Assembly: GCA_949126835.1 (NCBI GenBank)
Contig: OX421495.1
Span: 77,001-141,000 of the forward strand
DNA from: Anisus vortex
Taxonomy: Eukaryota > Mollusca > Gastropoda > Planorbidae
Direction of reading: 5' to 3'
DNA: 64,000 nucleotides
The notes below the pieces were generated by a model. That model ran no database searches, was not told where the DNA came from, and was given only the letters and a program-made list of their open reading frames with translations. The position numbers and the translations under genes are program-made. Positions 48,296 to 61,800 of the stretch are shown one piece after another; position 1 is the first letter of the stretch; each line of letters opens with the position of its first letter.

Positions 48296-50763
48296 GCAGC
48301 CCTTACCTACTTAGCGGTGGCGCCGACCTACTCAAAGGTAGCGCAGACCTACTCAAAGGTAGCGCCGACGTACTCAGAGGTAGCGCCATCCTACTCAGCG
48401 TTAGCGCCAACCTACTCAACGGGAGCGCCGACCTACCCAGCGGTAGCACCGACCTACCCAGCGGTAGCGTCGACCTACCCGGCGGCACCGCCGACCTACC
48501 CAGCGGTATCGCCGACCTACTTAGCGGTTGCGCCGACCTACTTAGCGGTGGCGCCGACCTACTCAAAGGTAGCGCCGACCTACTAAAAAGTAGCGCCGAC
48601 GTACTCAGAGCTAGCGCCGACCTACCCAGCGGTAGTGCCGACCTACTAAAAGGTAGCGCCGACGTATTCAGAGGTAGCGCCGACCTACCCAGCGGTAGCG
48701 CCGACCTACTTAGCGGTTGCGCCGACCTACTTAGCGGTGGCGCCGACCTACTCAAAGGTTGCGCCGACCTACTAAAAGATAGCGCCGACGTACTCAAAGC
48801 TAGCGCCGACCTACCCAGCGGTAGTGCCGACCTACTAAAAGGTAGCGCCGACGTATTCAGAGGTAGCGCCGACCTACCCAGCGGTAGCGCCGACCTACCC
48901 GGCGGTGGCGCCGACCTACTTAGAGGTGGCGCCGACATACTCAGCGGTAGCGCCGACCTACTTAGCAGTGACGCCGACCTACTCAAAGGTAGCGCCGACC
49001 TACTAAAAGGTAGCACCAACCTACCCAGCGGTAGCGCCGACCTTCCAAGTGGTAGCGCTGACCTACCCAGCGGTAACGCCGACCTACTCAGCGGTAGCGC
49101 CGACCTACCCAGCGGTAGCGCCGACCTACTCAGCGGTAGCGCCAACCTACTTAGCGGTGACGCCGACCTACTCAAAGGTAGCGCCGACCTACTCAAAGGT
49201 AGCGCCGACGTACTTAGCGTAGCGCCGACCTACCCAGCGGTAGCGCCGACCTACCCAGCGGTAGCGCCGACCTACTTAGCGGTAGCGCCGACCTACTCAA
49301 AGGTAGCGCCGACCTACTCACCGGTAGCGCCGACCTACTCAAAGGTAGCGCCGACCTAATAAAAGGTAGCGCCGACCTACTAAAAGGTAGCGCCGACATA
49401 CTCAGCTGTAGCGCCGACCTACTCAGCGGTAGCGCCGACCTACTTAAAGGTAGCGCGGACCTACTAAAAGGTAGCGCCGACGTACTCAGAGGTAGCGCCG
49501 ACCTACTCAAAGGTAGCGCCGACCTACTAAAAGGTAGCGCCGACGTACTCAGAGGTAGCGCCACCCTTCCCAGCGGTAGCGCTGACCTACCCAGCGTTAG
49601 CGCCGACCTACTTAGCGGTGGCACCAACGTACTCAAAGTTAGCGCTAACCTATTAAAAGGTAGCGCCAACGTACTCAGCTGTAGCGCCGACCTACTCAGC
49701 GGTAGCGCCGACGTACTCAGCGGTAGCGCCGACCTACTAAAAGGTAGCGCCGACGTACTCAGAGGTAGCGCCGACATACTCAAAGGTAGCGCCGACCTAC
49801 TAAAAGGTAGCGCCGACGTACTCAGAGGTAGCGCCCACCTACTCAGTGGTAGCGCCGACCTACCCAGCGGTAGCGCCGACGTACTTAGCGGTGGCGCCCA
49901 CCTACTCAAAGGTAGCGCCGGCCTACTAAAAGTTAGCGCCGACGTACTCAGAGGTAGCGCTGACCTACCCAGCGGTAGCGCCGACCTACCCAGCGGTAGC
50001 GCCGACCTACCCAGCGATAGCGCCGACCTACTTAGCCGTGACGCCGACCTACTCAAAGGTAGCGCCGACCTACTAAAAGGTAGCACCAACCTACCCAGCG
50101 GTAGCGCTGAGCTTCCCAGTAGTAGCGCCGACCTACCCAGCGGTAGCGCCGACCTACTCAGCGGTAGCGCCGACCGACCCAGCGGTAGTGCCGACCTACT
50201 CAGCGGTTGCGCCGACCTACCCAGCGGTAGCGCCGACTTACTAAGCGTTAGCGCCGACCTATCCAGCGGTAGCGCCGACTTACTCAGCGTTAGCGCCGAT
50301 CTACTCAACGGTAGCGCCGACCTACTTAGCGGTGGCGCTGACCTACTCAAAGGCAGCCCTTACCTACTTAGCGGTGGCGCCGACCTACTCAAAGGTAGCG
50401 CAGACTTACTCAAAGGTAGCGCCGACGTACTCAGAGGTAGCGCCATCCTACTCAGCGTTAGCGCCAACCTACTCAACGGGAGCGCCGACCTACCCAGCGG
50501 TAGCACCGACCTACCCAGCGGTAGCGTCGACCTACCCGGCGGCACCGCCGACCTACCCAGCGGTATCGCCGACCTACTTAGCGGTTGCGCCGACCTACTT
50601 AGCGGTGGCGCCGACCTACTCAAAGGTAGCGCCGACCTACTAAAAAGTAGCGCCGACGTACTCAGAGCTAGCGCCGACCTACCCAGCGGTAGTGCCGACC
50701 TACTAAAAGGTAGCGCCGACGTATTCAGAGGTAGCGCCGACCTACCCAGCGGTAGCGCCGACC
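46650..50763 (+). repeat. 2,057-bp tandem duplication within HOR-B
   Basis: The tract of about 46650-48706 is repeated at about 48707-50763, offset 2,057 bp (98 units minus one base). Both copies carry the same 1-bp loss (47153 and 49210), the same CACCGG unit and the same GCTGAGCTTCCC unit (48049 and 50106). Differences seen by eye include CAGTGG/CAGTAG near 48060/50117 and CAGCTG/CAGCGG near 48124/50181. Confidence 0.88.
48296..50352 (+). repeat. HOR-B block 8, subtype X, 2,057 bp
   Basis: 98 units minus one base (49210). It opens with the X marker CAGCGTTAGCGCCAACC and then passes into Y-type sequence at about 48713, so it is a hybrid block created by the 2,057-bp duplication. Confidence 0.83.
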
Positions 50764-52663
50764 TACTTAGCGGTTGCGCCGACCTACTTAGCGGTGGCGC
50801 CGACCTACTCAAAGGTAGTGCCGACCTACTAAAAAGTAGCGCCGACGTACTCAGAGCTAGCGCCGACCTACCCAGCGGTAGTGCCGACCTTCTAAAAGGT
50901 AGCGCCGACGTATTCAGAGGTAGCGCCGACCTACCCAGCGGTAGCGCCGACCTACTTAGAGGTGGCGCCGAATAACTTAGCGGGAGCGCCGACCTACTTA
51001 GCGGTGACGCCGACCTACTCAAAGGTAGCGCCAACCTACTAAAAGGTAGCACCAACCTACCCAGCGGTAGCGCCGACCTTCCCAGTGGTAGCGCCGACCT
51101 ACCCAGCGGTAGCGCCGACCTACTCAGCGGTAGCGCCGACCTACCCAGCGGTAGCGCCGACCTACTCAGCGGTAGCGCCGACCTACTTAGCGGTGACACC
51201 GACCTACTCAAAGGTAGCGCCGACCTACTAAAAGGTAGCGCCGACGTACTTAGCTGTAGCGCCGACCTACCCAGCGGTAGCGCCGACCTACCCAGCGGTA
51301 GCGCCGACCTACTTAGCGGTAGCGCCGACCTACTCAAAGGTAGCGCCGACCTACTAAAAGGTAGCGCCGACGTATTCAGAGGTAGAGCCGACCTACTCAA
51401 AAGTAGCGCCGACCTACTAAAAGGTAGCGAAGACGTACTCAGAGGTAGCGCCGACCGACCCAGTGGTAGCGCCGACCCACTCAGCGGTAGCGCCGACCTA
51501 CTTAGCGGTGGCGCCGACCTACTCAAAGGTAGCGCCGACCTACTAAAAGGTAGCACCGACGTACTCAGCTGTAGCGCCGACCTACTCAGCGGTAGCGCCG
51601 ACCTTCTCAAAGGTAGCGCCGACCTAATAAAAGGTAGCGCCGACCTACTAAAAGGTAGCGCCGACATACTCAGCTGTAGCGCCGACCTACTTAAAGGTAG
51701 CGCGAACCTACTAAAAGGTAGCGCCGACGTACTCAGAGGTAGCGCCGACCTACTCAAAGGTAGCGCCGACCTACTAAAAGGTAGCGCCGACGTACTCAGA
51801 GGTAGCGCCGCCCTACCCAGCGGTAGCGCTGACCTACCCAGCGGTAGCGCCGTCCTACTCAGCGGTAGCGCCGACCTACTTAGCGGTGGCACCGACGTAC
51901 TCAAAGTTAGCGCTAACCTATTAAAAGGTAGCGCCAACGTACTCAGCTGTAGCGCCGACCTACTCAGAGGTAGCGCGGACCTACTCAGCGGTAGCGCCTA
52001 CCTACTAAAAGGTAGCGCCGACATACTTAGAGGTAGCGCCGACCTACTCAAAGGTAGCGCCAACCTTCTCAAAGGTAGTGCCGGCCTATTAAAAGTTAGC
52101 GCCGACGTACTTAGAGGTAGCGCCGACCTACCCAGCGGTAGCGCCGACCTACCCAGCGGTAGCGCCGACCTACGCAGCAGTAGCGCCGACCTACTTAGCG
52201 GTGGCGCCGATCTACTCAAAAGTAGCGCCGACCTACTAAAAGGAAGCGCCGACGTACTCAGCTGTAGCGCCGACCTTCTCAGCGGTAGCGCAGACCTACC
52301 AAGCGGTAGCGCCGACCTACCCTGCGGTAGCGCCGACCTACCCAGCGGTAGCGCCGACCTACTCAGCGGTAGCGCCGACCTACTTAGCGGTGACGCCGAC
52401 CTACTAAAAGATAGCGCCGACCTACTAAAAGGTAGCTCCAACCTACCCAGCGGTAGCGCCGACCTTCCCAGTGGTAGCGCCGACCTACCCAGCGGTAGCG
52501 CCGACCTTCTCAGCGGTAGCGCCGACCTAACCCAGCGGTAGCGCCGACCTACTCAGCGGTTGCGCCGACCTACCCAGCGGTAGCGCCGACTTACTCATCG
52601 TTAGCGCCGATCTACTCAACGGTAGCGCCGACCTACTTAGCGGTGGCGCTGACCTACTCAAAG
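50353..52663 (+). repeat. HOR-B block 9, subtype X, 2,311 bp
   Basis: 110 units plus one base. The extra A is visible at CCTAACCCAGCGG (about 52529), where all related copies have CCTACCCAGCGG. It contains GCCGAATAACTTAGCGGGAG (50968) and a local duplication of the GAGCTAGCG region (50660 and 50850). Confidence 0.83.
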
Positions 52664-55600
52664 GCAGCCCTTACCTACTTAGCGGTGGCGCCAACCTACT
52701 CAAAGGTAGCGCAGACCTACTCAAAGGTAGCGCCGACGTACTCAGAGGTAGCGCCATCCTACTCAGCGGGAGCGCCGACCTACCCAGCGGTAGCACCGAC
52801 CTACCCAGCGGTAGCGTCGACCTACCCGGCGTCACCGCCGACCTACCCAGCGGTAGCGCCGAAAAACTTAGCGGTTGCGCCGACCTACTTAGCGGTGGCG
52901 CCGACCTACTCAAAGGTTGCGCCGACCTACTAAAAGATAGCGCCGACGTACTCAAAGCTAGCGCCGACCTACCCAGCGGTAGTGCCGACCTACTAAAAGG
53001 TAGCGCCGACGTATTCAGAGGTAGCGCCGACCTACCCAGCGGTAGCGCCGATCTACCCGGCGGTGGCGCCGACCTACTTAGAGGTGGCGCCGACATACTC
53101 AGCGGTAGCGCCGACCTACTTAGCAGTGACGCCGACCTACTCAAAGGTAGCGCCGACCTACTAAAAGGTAGCACCAACCTACCCAGCGGTAGCGCCGACC
53201 TTCCAAGTGGTAGCGCTGACCTACCCAGCGGTAACGCCGACCTACTCAGCGGTAGCGCCGACCTACCCAGCGGTAGCGCCGACCTACTCAGCGGTAGCGC
53301 CAACCTACTTAGCTGTGACGCCGACCTACTCAAAGGTAGCGCCGACCTACTCAAAGGTAGCGCCGACGTACTTAGCGTAGCGCCGACCTACCCAGCGGTA
53401 GCGCCGACCTACCCAGCGGTAGCGCCGACCTACTTAGCGGTAACGCCGACCTACTCAAAGGTAGCGCCGACCTACTCACCGGTAGCGCCGACCTACTCAA
53501 AGGTAGCGCCGACCTAATAAAAGGTAGCGCCGGCCTACTAAAAGGTAGCGCCGACATACTCAGCTGTAGCGCCGACCTACTCAGCGGTAGCGCCGACCTA
53601 CTTAAAGGTAGCGCGGACCTACTAAAAGGTAGCGCCGACGTACTCAGAGGTAGCGCCGACCTACTCAAAGGTAGCGCCGACCTACTAAAAGGTAGCGCCG
53701 ACGTACTCAGAGGTAGGGCCACCCTTCCCAGCGGTAGCGCTGACCTACCCAGCGGTAGCGCCGTCCTACTCAGCGTTAGCGCCGACCTACTTAGCGGTGG
53801 CACCAACGTACTCAAAGTTAGCGCTAACCTATTAAAAGGTAGCGCCAACGTACTCAGCTGTAGCGCCGACCTACTCAGAGGTAGCGCCGACCTACTCAGC
53901 GGTAGCGCCGACCTACTAAAAGGTAGCGCCGACATACTCAGAGGTAGCGCCGACCTACTCAAAGGTAGCGCCAACCTACTCAAAGGTAGTGCCGGCCTAC
54001 TAAAAGTTAGCGCCGACGTACTTAGAGGTAGCGCCGACCTACCCAGCGGTAGCGCCGACTTGCCCAGCGGTAGCGCCGACCTACTCAGCAGTAGCGCCGA
54101 CCTACTCAAAGGAAGCGCCGACGTACTAAGCTGCAGCGCCGACCTTCTCAGCGGTAGCGCAGACCTACCCAGCGGTAGCGCCGACATACTCAGCGGTAGC
54201 GCCGACCTACTCAAAGGTAGCGCGGACCTACTAAAAGGTAGCGCCGACCTACTCAGAGGTAGCGCAGACCTACCCAGCGGTAGCGCCGACCTACTCAGCG
54301 GTAGCGCCGACCTACTCAAAGGTAGCGCGGACCTACTAAAAGGTAGCGCCGACGTACTCAGAGGTAGCGCCGACCTACTCAAAGGTAGCGCCGACCTACT
54401 AAAAGGTAGCGCCGACGTACTCAGAAGTAGCGCCGCCCTACCCAGCGGTAGCGCTGACCTACCCAGCGGTAGCGCCGTCCTACTCAGCTGTAGCGCCGAC
54501 CTGCTCAGCGGTAGCGCCGAACTTCTCAGCGGTAGCGCCGACCTACTAAAAGGTAGCGCCGACGTTCTCAGAGGTAGCGCCGACGTACGCAGAGGTAGCG
54601 CTGACCTACTTAGTGGTAGCGCCGACCTACCCAGCGGTAGCGCCACCTACCCAGCGGTAGCGCCGACCTACTCAGCGGTAGCGCCGACCTACTTAGCGGT
54701 GACGCCGACCTACTCAAAGGTAGCGCCGACCTACTAAAAGGTAGCGCCGACGTACTTAGCTGTAGCACCGACCTACTTAGCGGTAGCGCCGACCTACTCA
54801 AAGGTAGCGCCGACCTACTAAAAGGTAGCGCCGACGTATTCAGAGGTAGCGCCGACCTACTTAGAGGTAGCGCCGACCTACCCAGCGGTAGCGCCGACCC
54901 ACTCAGCGGTAGCGCCGACCTACTTAGCGGTGGCGCCGACCTACTCAAAGGTAGCGCCGACCTACTAAAAGGTAGCGCCGACGTACTCAGAGGTAGCGCC
55001 GACCTACTCAAAGGTAGCGCCGACCTACTAAAAGGTAGCGCCGACGTACTCAGAGGTAGCGCCGCCCTACCCAGCGGTAGCGCTGACCTACCTAGCGGTA
55101 GCGCCGTCCTACTCAGCGGTAGCGCCGACCTATTTAGCGTAGGCACCGACGTACTCAAAGGTAGCGCTAACCTACTAAAAGGTAGCGCCGACGTACTCAG
55201 CTGTAGCGCCGACCTACTCAGCGGTAGCGCCGACGTACTCAGCGGTAGCGCCGACCTACTAAAAGGTAGCGCCGACGTACTCAGAGGTAGCGCCGACATA
55301 CTCAAAGGTAGCGCCGACCTACTAAAAGGTAGCGCCGACGTACTCAGAGGTAGCGCCGACCTACTCAGCGGTAGCGCCGACCTACCCAGCGGTAGCGCCG
55401 ACGTACTTAGCGGTGGCGCCCACCTACTCAAAGGTAGCGCCGGCCTACTAAAAGTTAGCGCCGACGTACTCAGAGGTAGCGCTGACCTACCCAGCGGTAG
55501 CGCCGACCTACCCAGAGGTAGCGCCGACCTACCCAGCGATAGCGCCGACCTACTTAGCCGTGACGCCGACCTACTCAAAGGTAGCGCCGACCTACTAAAA

Positions 55601-55874
55601 GGTAGCACCAACCTACCCAGCTGTAGCGCTGAGCTTCCCAGTGGTAGCGCCGACCTACCCAGCGGTAGCGCCGACCTACTCAGCGGTTGCGCCGACCGAC
55701 CCAGCGGTAGTGCCGACCTACTCAGCGGTTGCGCCGACCTACCCTGCGGTAGCGCCGACTTACTAAGCGTTAGCGCCGACCTATCCAGCGGTAGCGCCGA
55801 CTTACTCAGCGTTAGCGCCCTTCTACTCAACGGTAGCGCCGACCTACTTAGCGGTGGCGCTGACCTACTCAAAG
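52664..55874 (+). repeat. HOR-B block 10, subtype Y, 3,211 bp
   Basis: 153 units minus two bases. The two losses are at GTACTTAGCGTAGCG (53368) and at GCGCCACCTACCC (about 54644). It includes a run of CAAAGG, AAAAGG and ACGTAC units at 54100-54560 and the CTATTTAGCGTAGGCACC unit (about 55130). Confidence 0.83.
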
Positions 55875-58800
55875 GCAGCCCTTACCTACTTAGCGGTGGC
55901 GCCGACCTACTCAAAGGTAGCGCAGACCTACTCAAAGGTAGCGCCGACGTACTCAGAGGTAGCGCCATCCTACTCAGCGTTAGCGCCAACCTACTCAACG
56001 GGAGCGCCGACCTACCCAGCGGTAGCACCGACCTACCCAGCGGTAGCGTCGACCTACCCGGCGGCACCGCCGACCTACCCAGCGGTATCGCCGACCTACT
56101 TAGCGGTTGCGCCGACCTACTTAGCGGTGGCGCCGACCTACTCAAAGGTAGCGCCGACCTACTAAAAAGTAGTGCCGACGTACTCAGAGCTAGCGCCGAC
56201 CTACCCAGCGGTAGTGCCGACCTACTAAAAGGTAGCGCCGACGTATTCAGAGGTAGCGCCGACCTACCCAGCGGTAGTGCCGACCTACTAAAAGGTAGCG
56301 CCGACGTATTCAGAGGTAGCGCCAACCTACCCGGCGGTAGCGCCGACCTACTTAGCGGTGGCGCCTAATAACTCAGCGGTAGCGCCGACCTACTTAGCGG
56401 TGACGCCGACCTACTCAAAGGTAGCGCCAACCTACTAAAAGGTAGCACCAACCTACCCAGCGGTAGCGCCGACCTTCCCAGTGGTAGCGCCGACCTTCTC
56501 AGTGGTAGCGCCGACCTACCCAGCGGTAGCGCCGACCTACTCAGCGGTAGCGCCGACCTACCCAGCGGTAGCGCCGACCTACTCAGCGGTAGCGCCGACC
56601 TACTTAGCGGTGACGCCGACCTACTCAAAGGTAGCGCCGACCTACTAAAAGGTAGCACCGACGTACGTAGCTGTAGCGCCAACCTACCCAGCGGTAGCGC
56701 CGACCTACCCAGCGGTAGCGCCGACCTACTTAGCGGTAGCGCCGACCTACTCAAAGGTAGCGCCGACCTACTAAAAGGTAGCGCCGATGTATTCAGAGGT
56801 AGCGCCGACCTACTTAGAGGTAGCGCCGACCTACCCAGCGGTAGCGCCGACCCACTCAGCGGTAGCGCCGACCTAATTATCGGTGGCGCCGACCTACTCA
56901 AAGGTAGTGCCGACCTACTAAAAGGTAGCGCCGACGTACTCAGAGGTAGCGCCGACGTATTTAAAGATAGCGCCGACCTACTAAAAGGTAGCGCCGACGT
57001 ACTCAGAGGTAGCGCCGCCCTACCCAGCGGTAGCGCTGACCTACCCAGCGGTAGCGCTGACCTACCCAGCGGTAGCGCCGTCCTACTCAGCGGTAGAGCC
57101 GACCTACTTAGCGGAGGCACCGACGTACTCAAAGGTAGCGCTAACCTACTAAAAGGTAGCGCCGACGTACTCAGCTTTAGCGCCTATCTACTCAGCGGTA
57201 GCGCCGACGTACTCAGCGATAGCGCCGACCTACTAAAAGGTAGCGCCGACGTACTCAGAGGTAGCGCCGACCTACTCAGCGGTAGCGTCGACGTACTCAG
57301 CGGTAGCGCCGACCTACTAAAAGGTAGCGCCGACGTACTCAGAGGTAGCGCCGACATACTTAAAGGTAGCGCCGACCTACTAAAAGGTAGCGCCGACGTA
57401 CTCAGAGGTAGCGCCGACCTACCCAGCGGTAGCGCCGACCTACCCAGCGGTAGCGCCGACCTACCCAGCGGTAGCGCCGACCTACTTAGCGGTGGCGCCC
57501 ACCTACTCAAAGGTAGCGCCGGCCTACTAAAAGTTAGCGCCGACGTACTCAGAGGTAGCGCTGACCTACCCAGCGGTAGCGCCGACCTACCCAGCGGTAG
57601 CGCCGACCTACCCAGCGATAGCGCCGACCTACTAAGCGGTAGCGCCGACCTACTTAGCGGTGACGCCGACCTACTCAAAGGTAGCGCCGACCTACCCGGC
57701 GGTAGCGCCGACCTACTTAGAGGTGGCGCCTAATAACTCAGCGGTAGCGCCGACCTACTTAGCGGTGACGCCGACCTACTCAAAGGTAGCGCCAACCTAC
57801 TAAAAGGTAGCACCAACCTACCCAGCGGTAGCGCCGACCTTCCCAGTGGTAGCGCCGACCTTCCCAGTGGTAGCGCCGACCTACCCAGCGGTAGCGCCGA
57901 CCTACTCAGCGGTAGCGCCGACCTACCCAGCGGTAGCGCCGACCTACTCAGCGGTAGCGCCGACCTACTTAGCGGTGACGCCGACCTACTCAAAGGTAGC
58001 GCCGACCTACTAAAAGGTAGCACCGACGTACGTAGCTGTAGCGCCAACCTACCCAGCGGTAGCGCCGACCTACCCAGCGGTAGCGCCGACCTACTTAGCG
58101 GTAGCGCCGACCTACTCAAAGGTAGCGCCGACCTACTAAAAGGTAGCGCCGATGTATTCAGAGGTAGCGCCGACCTACTTAGAGGTAGCGCCGACCTACC
58201 CAGCGGTAGCGCCGACCCACTCAGCGGTAGCGCCGACCTAATTATCGGTGGCGCCGACCTACTCAAAGGTAGTGCCGACCTACTAAAAGGTAGCGCCGAC
58301 GTACTCAGAGGTAGCGCCGACGTATTTAAAGGTAGCGCCGACCTACTAAAAGGTAGCGCCGACGTACTCAGAGGTAGCGCCGCCCTACCCAGCGGTAGCG
58401 CTGACCTACCCAGCGGTAGCGCTGACCTACTTAGCGGTAGCGCCGTCCTACTCAGCGGTAGAGCCGACCTATTTAGCGGAGGCACCGACGTACTCAAAGG
58501 TAGCGCTAACCTACTAAAAGGTAGCGCCGACGTACTCAGCTGTAGCGCCTATCTACTCAGCGGTAGCGCCGACGTACTCAGCGATAGCGCCGACCTACTA
58601 AAAGGTAGCGCCGACGTACTCAGAGGTAGCGCCGACCTACTCAGCGGTAGCGCCGACGTACTCAGCGGTAGCGCCGACCTACTAAAAGGTAGCGCCGACG
58701 TACTCAGAGGTAGCGCCGACATACTTAAAGGTAGCGCCGACCTACTAAAAGGTAGCGCCGACGTACTCAGAGGTAGCGCCGACCTACCCAGCGGTAGCGC

Positions 58801-61800
58801 CGACCTACCCAGCGGTAGCGCCGACCTACCCAGCGGTAGCGCCGACCTACTTAGCGGTGGCGCCCACCTACTCAAAGGTAGCGCCGGCCTACTAAAAGTT
58901 AGCGCCGACGTACTCAGAGGTAGCGCTGACCTACCCAGCGGTAGCGCCGACCTACCCAGCGGTAGCGCCGACCTACCCAGCGATAGCGCCGACCTACTAA
59001 GCGGTAGCGCCGACCTACTTAGCGGTGACGCCGACCTACTCAAAGGTAGCGCCGACCTACCCGGCGTTAGCGCCGACCTACTTAGAGGTGGCGCCGAATA
59101 ACTCAGCGGTAGCGCCGACCTACTTAGCGGTGACGCCGACCTACTCAAAGGTAGCGCCAACCTACTCAAAGGTAGCACCAACCTACCCAGCGGTAGCGCC
59201 GACCTTCCCAGTGGTAGCGCCCACCTACCCAGCGGTAGCGCCGACCTACTCAGCGGTAGCGCCGACCTACCCAGCGGTAGCGCCGACCTACTCAGCGGTA
59301 GCGCCGACCTACTTAGCGGTGACGCCGACCTACTCAAAGGTAGCGCTGACCTTCTAAAAGGTAGCGCCGACCTACTTAGCGGTAGCGCCGACCTACTCAA
59401 ATGTAGCGCCGACCTACTAAAAGGTAGCGCCGACGTATTCAGAGGTTGCGCCGACCTACTTAGAGGTAGCGCCGACCTACCCAGCGGTAGCACCAACCCA
59501 CTCAGCGGTAGCGCCGACCTACTTAGCGGTTGCGCCGACCTACTCAAAGGTAGCGCCGACCTACTAAAAGGTAGCGCCAACTTACTCAGAGGTAGCGCCG
59601 ACCTACTCAAAGGTAGCGCCGATCTACTAAAAGGTAGCGCCGACGTACTCAGAGGTAGCGCCGCCCTACCCAGCGGTAGCGCTGACCTACCCAGCGGTAG
59701 CGCCGTCCTACTCAGCGGTAGCGCCGACCTAGTTAGCGGAGGCACCGACGTACTCAAAGGTAGCGCTAACCTACTAAAAGGTAGCGCCGACGTACTCAGC
59801 TGTAGCGCCGACCTACTCAGCGGTAGCGCCGACGTACTCAGCGATAGCGCCGACCTACTAAAAGGTAGCGCCGACCTACTAAAAGGTAGCGCCGACGTAC
59901 TCAGAGGTAGCGCCGACCTACTCAGCGGTAGCGCCGACCTACCCAGCGGTGGCGCCGACCTACCCAGCGGTAGTGCCGACCTACCCAGCGGTAGCGCCGA
60001 CCTACTCAGCGGTAGCGCCGACCTACCCAGCGGTGGCGCCGACCTACTCAGCGGTAGCGCCGACCTACCCAGCGGTGGCGCCGACCTACCCAGCGGTAGT
60101 GCCGACCTACCCAGCGGTAGCGACGATCTACTTAGCGGTGGCGCCCACCTACTCAAAGGAAGCGCCGGCCTACTAAAAGTTAGCGCCGACGTACGCAGAG
60201 GTAGCGCTGACCTACTTAGTGGTAGCGCCGACCTACCCAGCGGTAGCGCCGACCTACCCAGCGGTAGCGCCGACCTACTCAGCGGTAGCGCCGACCTACT
60301 TAGCGGTGACGCCGACCTAATCAAAGGTAGCGCCGACCTACTAAAAGGTAGCGCCGACGTACTTAGCTGTAGCGCCGACCTACCCAGCGGTATCGCCGAC
60401 CTACCCAGCGGTAGCTCCGACCTACTTAGCGGTAGCGCCGACCTACTCAAAGGTAGCGCCGACCTACTAAAAGGTAGCGCCGACGTACTCAGAGGTAGCG
60501 CCGACCTACTCAAAGGTAGCGCCGATCTACTAAAAGGTAGCGCCGACGTACTCAGAGGTAGCGCCGCCCTACCCAGCGGTAGCGCTGACCTACCCAGCAG
60601 TAGCGCCGTCCTACTCAGCGGTAGCGCCGACCTATTTAGCGGAGGCACCGACGTACTCAAAGGTAGCGCTAACCTACTAAAAGGTAGCGCCGACGTACTC
60701 AGCTGTAGCGCCAATCTACACAGCGGTAGCGCCGACGTACTCAGCGATAGCGCCGACCTACTAAAAGGTAGCGCCGACCTACTAAACTGTAGCGCCGACG
60801 TACTCAGAGGTAGCGCCGACCTACTCAGCGGTAGCGCCGACCTACCCAGCGGTGGCGCCGACCTACCCAGCGGTAGTGCCGACCTACCCAGCGGTAGCGC
60901 CGACCTACTCAGCGGTAGCGCCGAACTACTCAGCGGTAGCGCCGAACTACTAAAAGGTAGCGCCGACGTTCTCAGAGGTAGCGCAGACCTACTCAAAGGT
61001 AGCGCCGACCTACTAAAAGGTAGCGCCGACGTACTCAGAGGTAGCGCCGACCTACTTAGTGGTAGCGCCGACCTACCCAGCGGTAGCGCCGACCTACTCA
61101 GCGGTAGCGCCGACCTACTTAGCGGTGACGCCGACCTACTCAAAGGTAGCGCCGACCTACTTAAAGGTCGCGCCGACGTACTTAGCTGTAGCGCCGACCT
61201 ACCCAGCGGTATCGCCGACCTACCCAGCGGTAGCGCCGACCTACTTAGCGGTAGCGCCGACCTACTCAAAGGTAGCGCCGACCTACTAAAAGGTAGCGCC
61301 GACGTATTCAGAGGTAGCGCCGACCTACTTAGAGGTAGCGCCGACCTACCCAGCGGTAGCGCCGACCCACTCAGCGGTAGCGCCGACCTACTTAGCGGTG
61401 GCGCCGACCTACTCAAAGGTAGCGCCGACCTACTAAAAGGTAGCGCCGACGTACTCAGAGGTAGCACAGACCTACTCAAAGGTAGCGCCGACCTACTAAA
61501 AGGTAGCACCGACGTACTCAGAGGTAGCGCCGCCCTACCCAGCGGTAGCGCTGACCTACCCAGCGGTAGGGCCGTCCTACTCAGCGGTAGCGCCGACCTA
61601 TTTAGCGGAGGCACCGACGTACTCAAAGGTAGCGCTAACCTACTAAAAGGTAGCGCCGACGTACTCAGCTGTAGCGCCGACCTACTCAGCGGTAGCGCCG
61701 AAGTACTCAGCGGTAGCGCCGACCTACTAAAAGGTAGCGCCGACGTACTCAGAGGTAGCGCCGACATACTCAAAGGTAGCGCCGACCTACTAAAAGGTAG

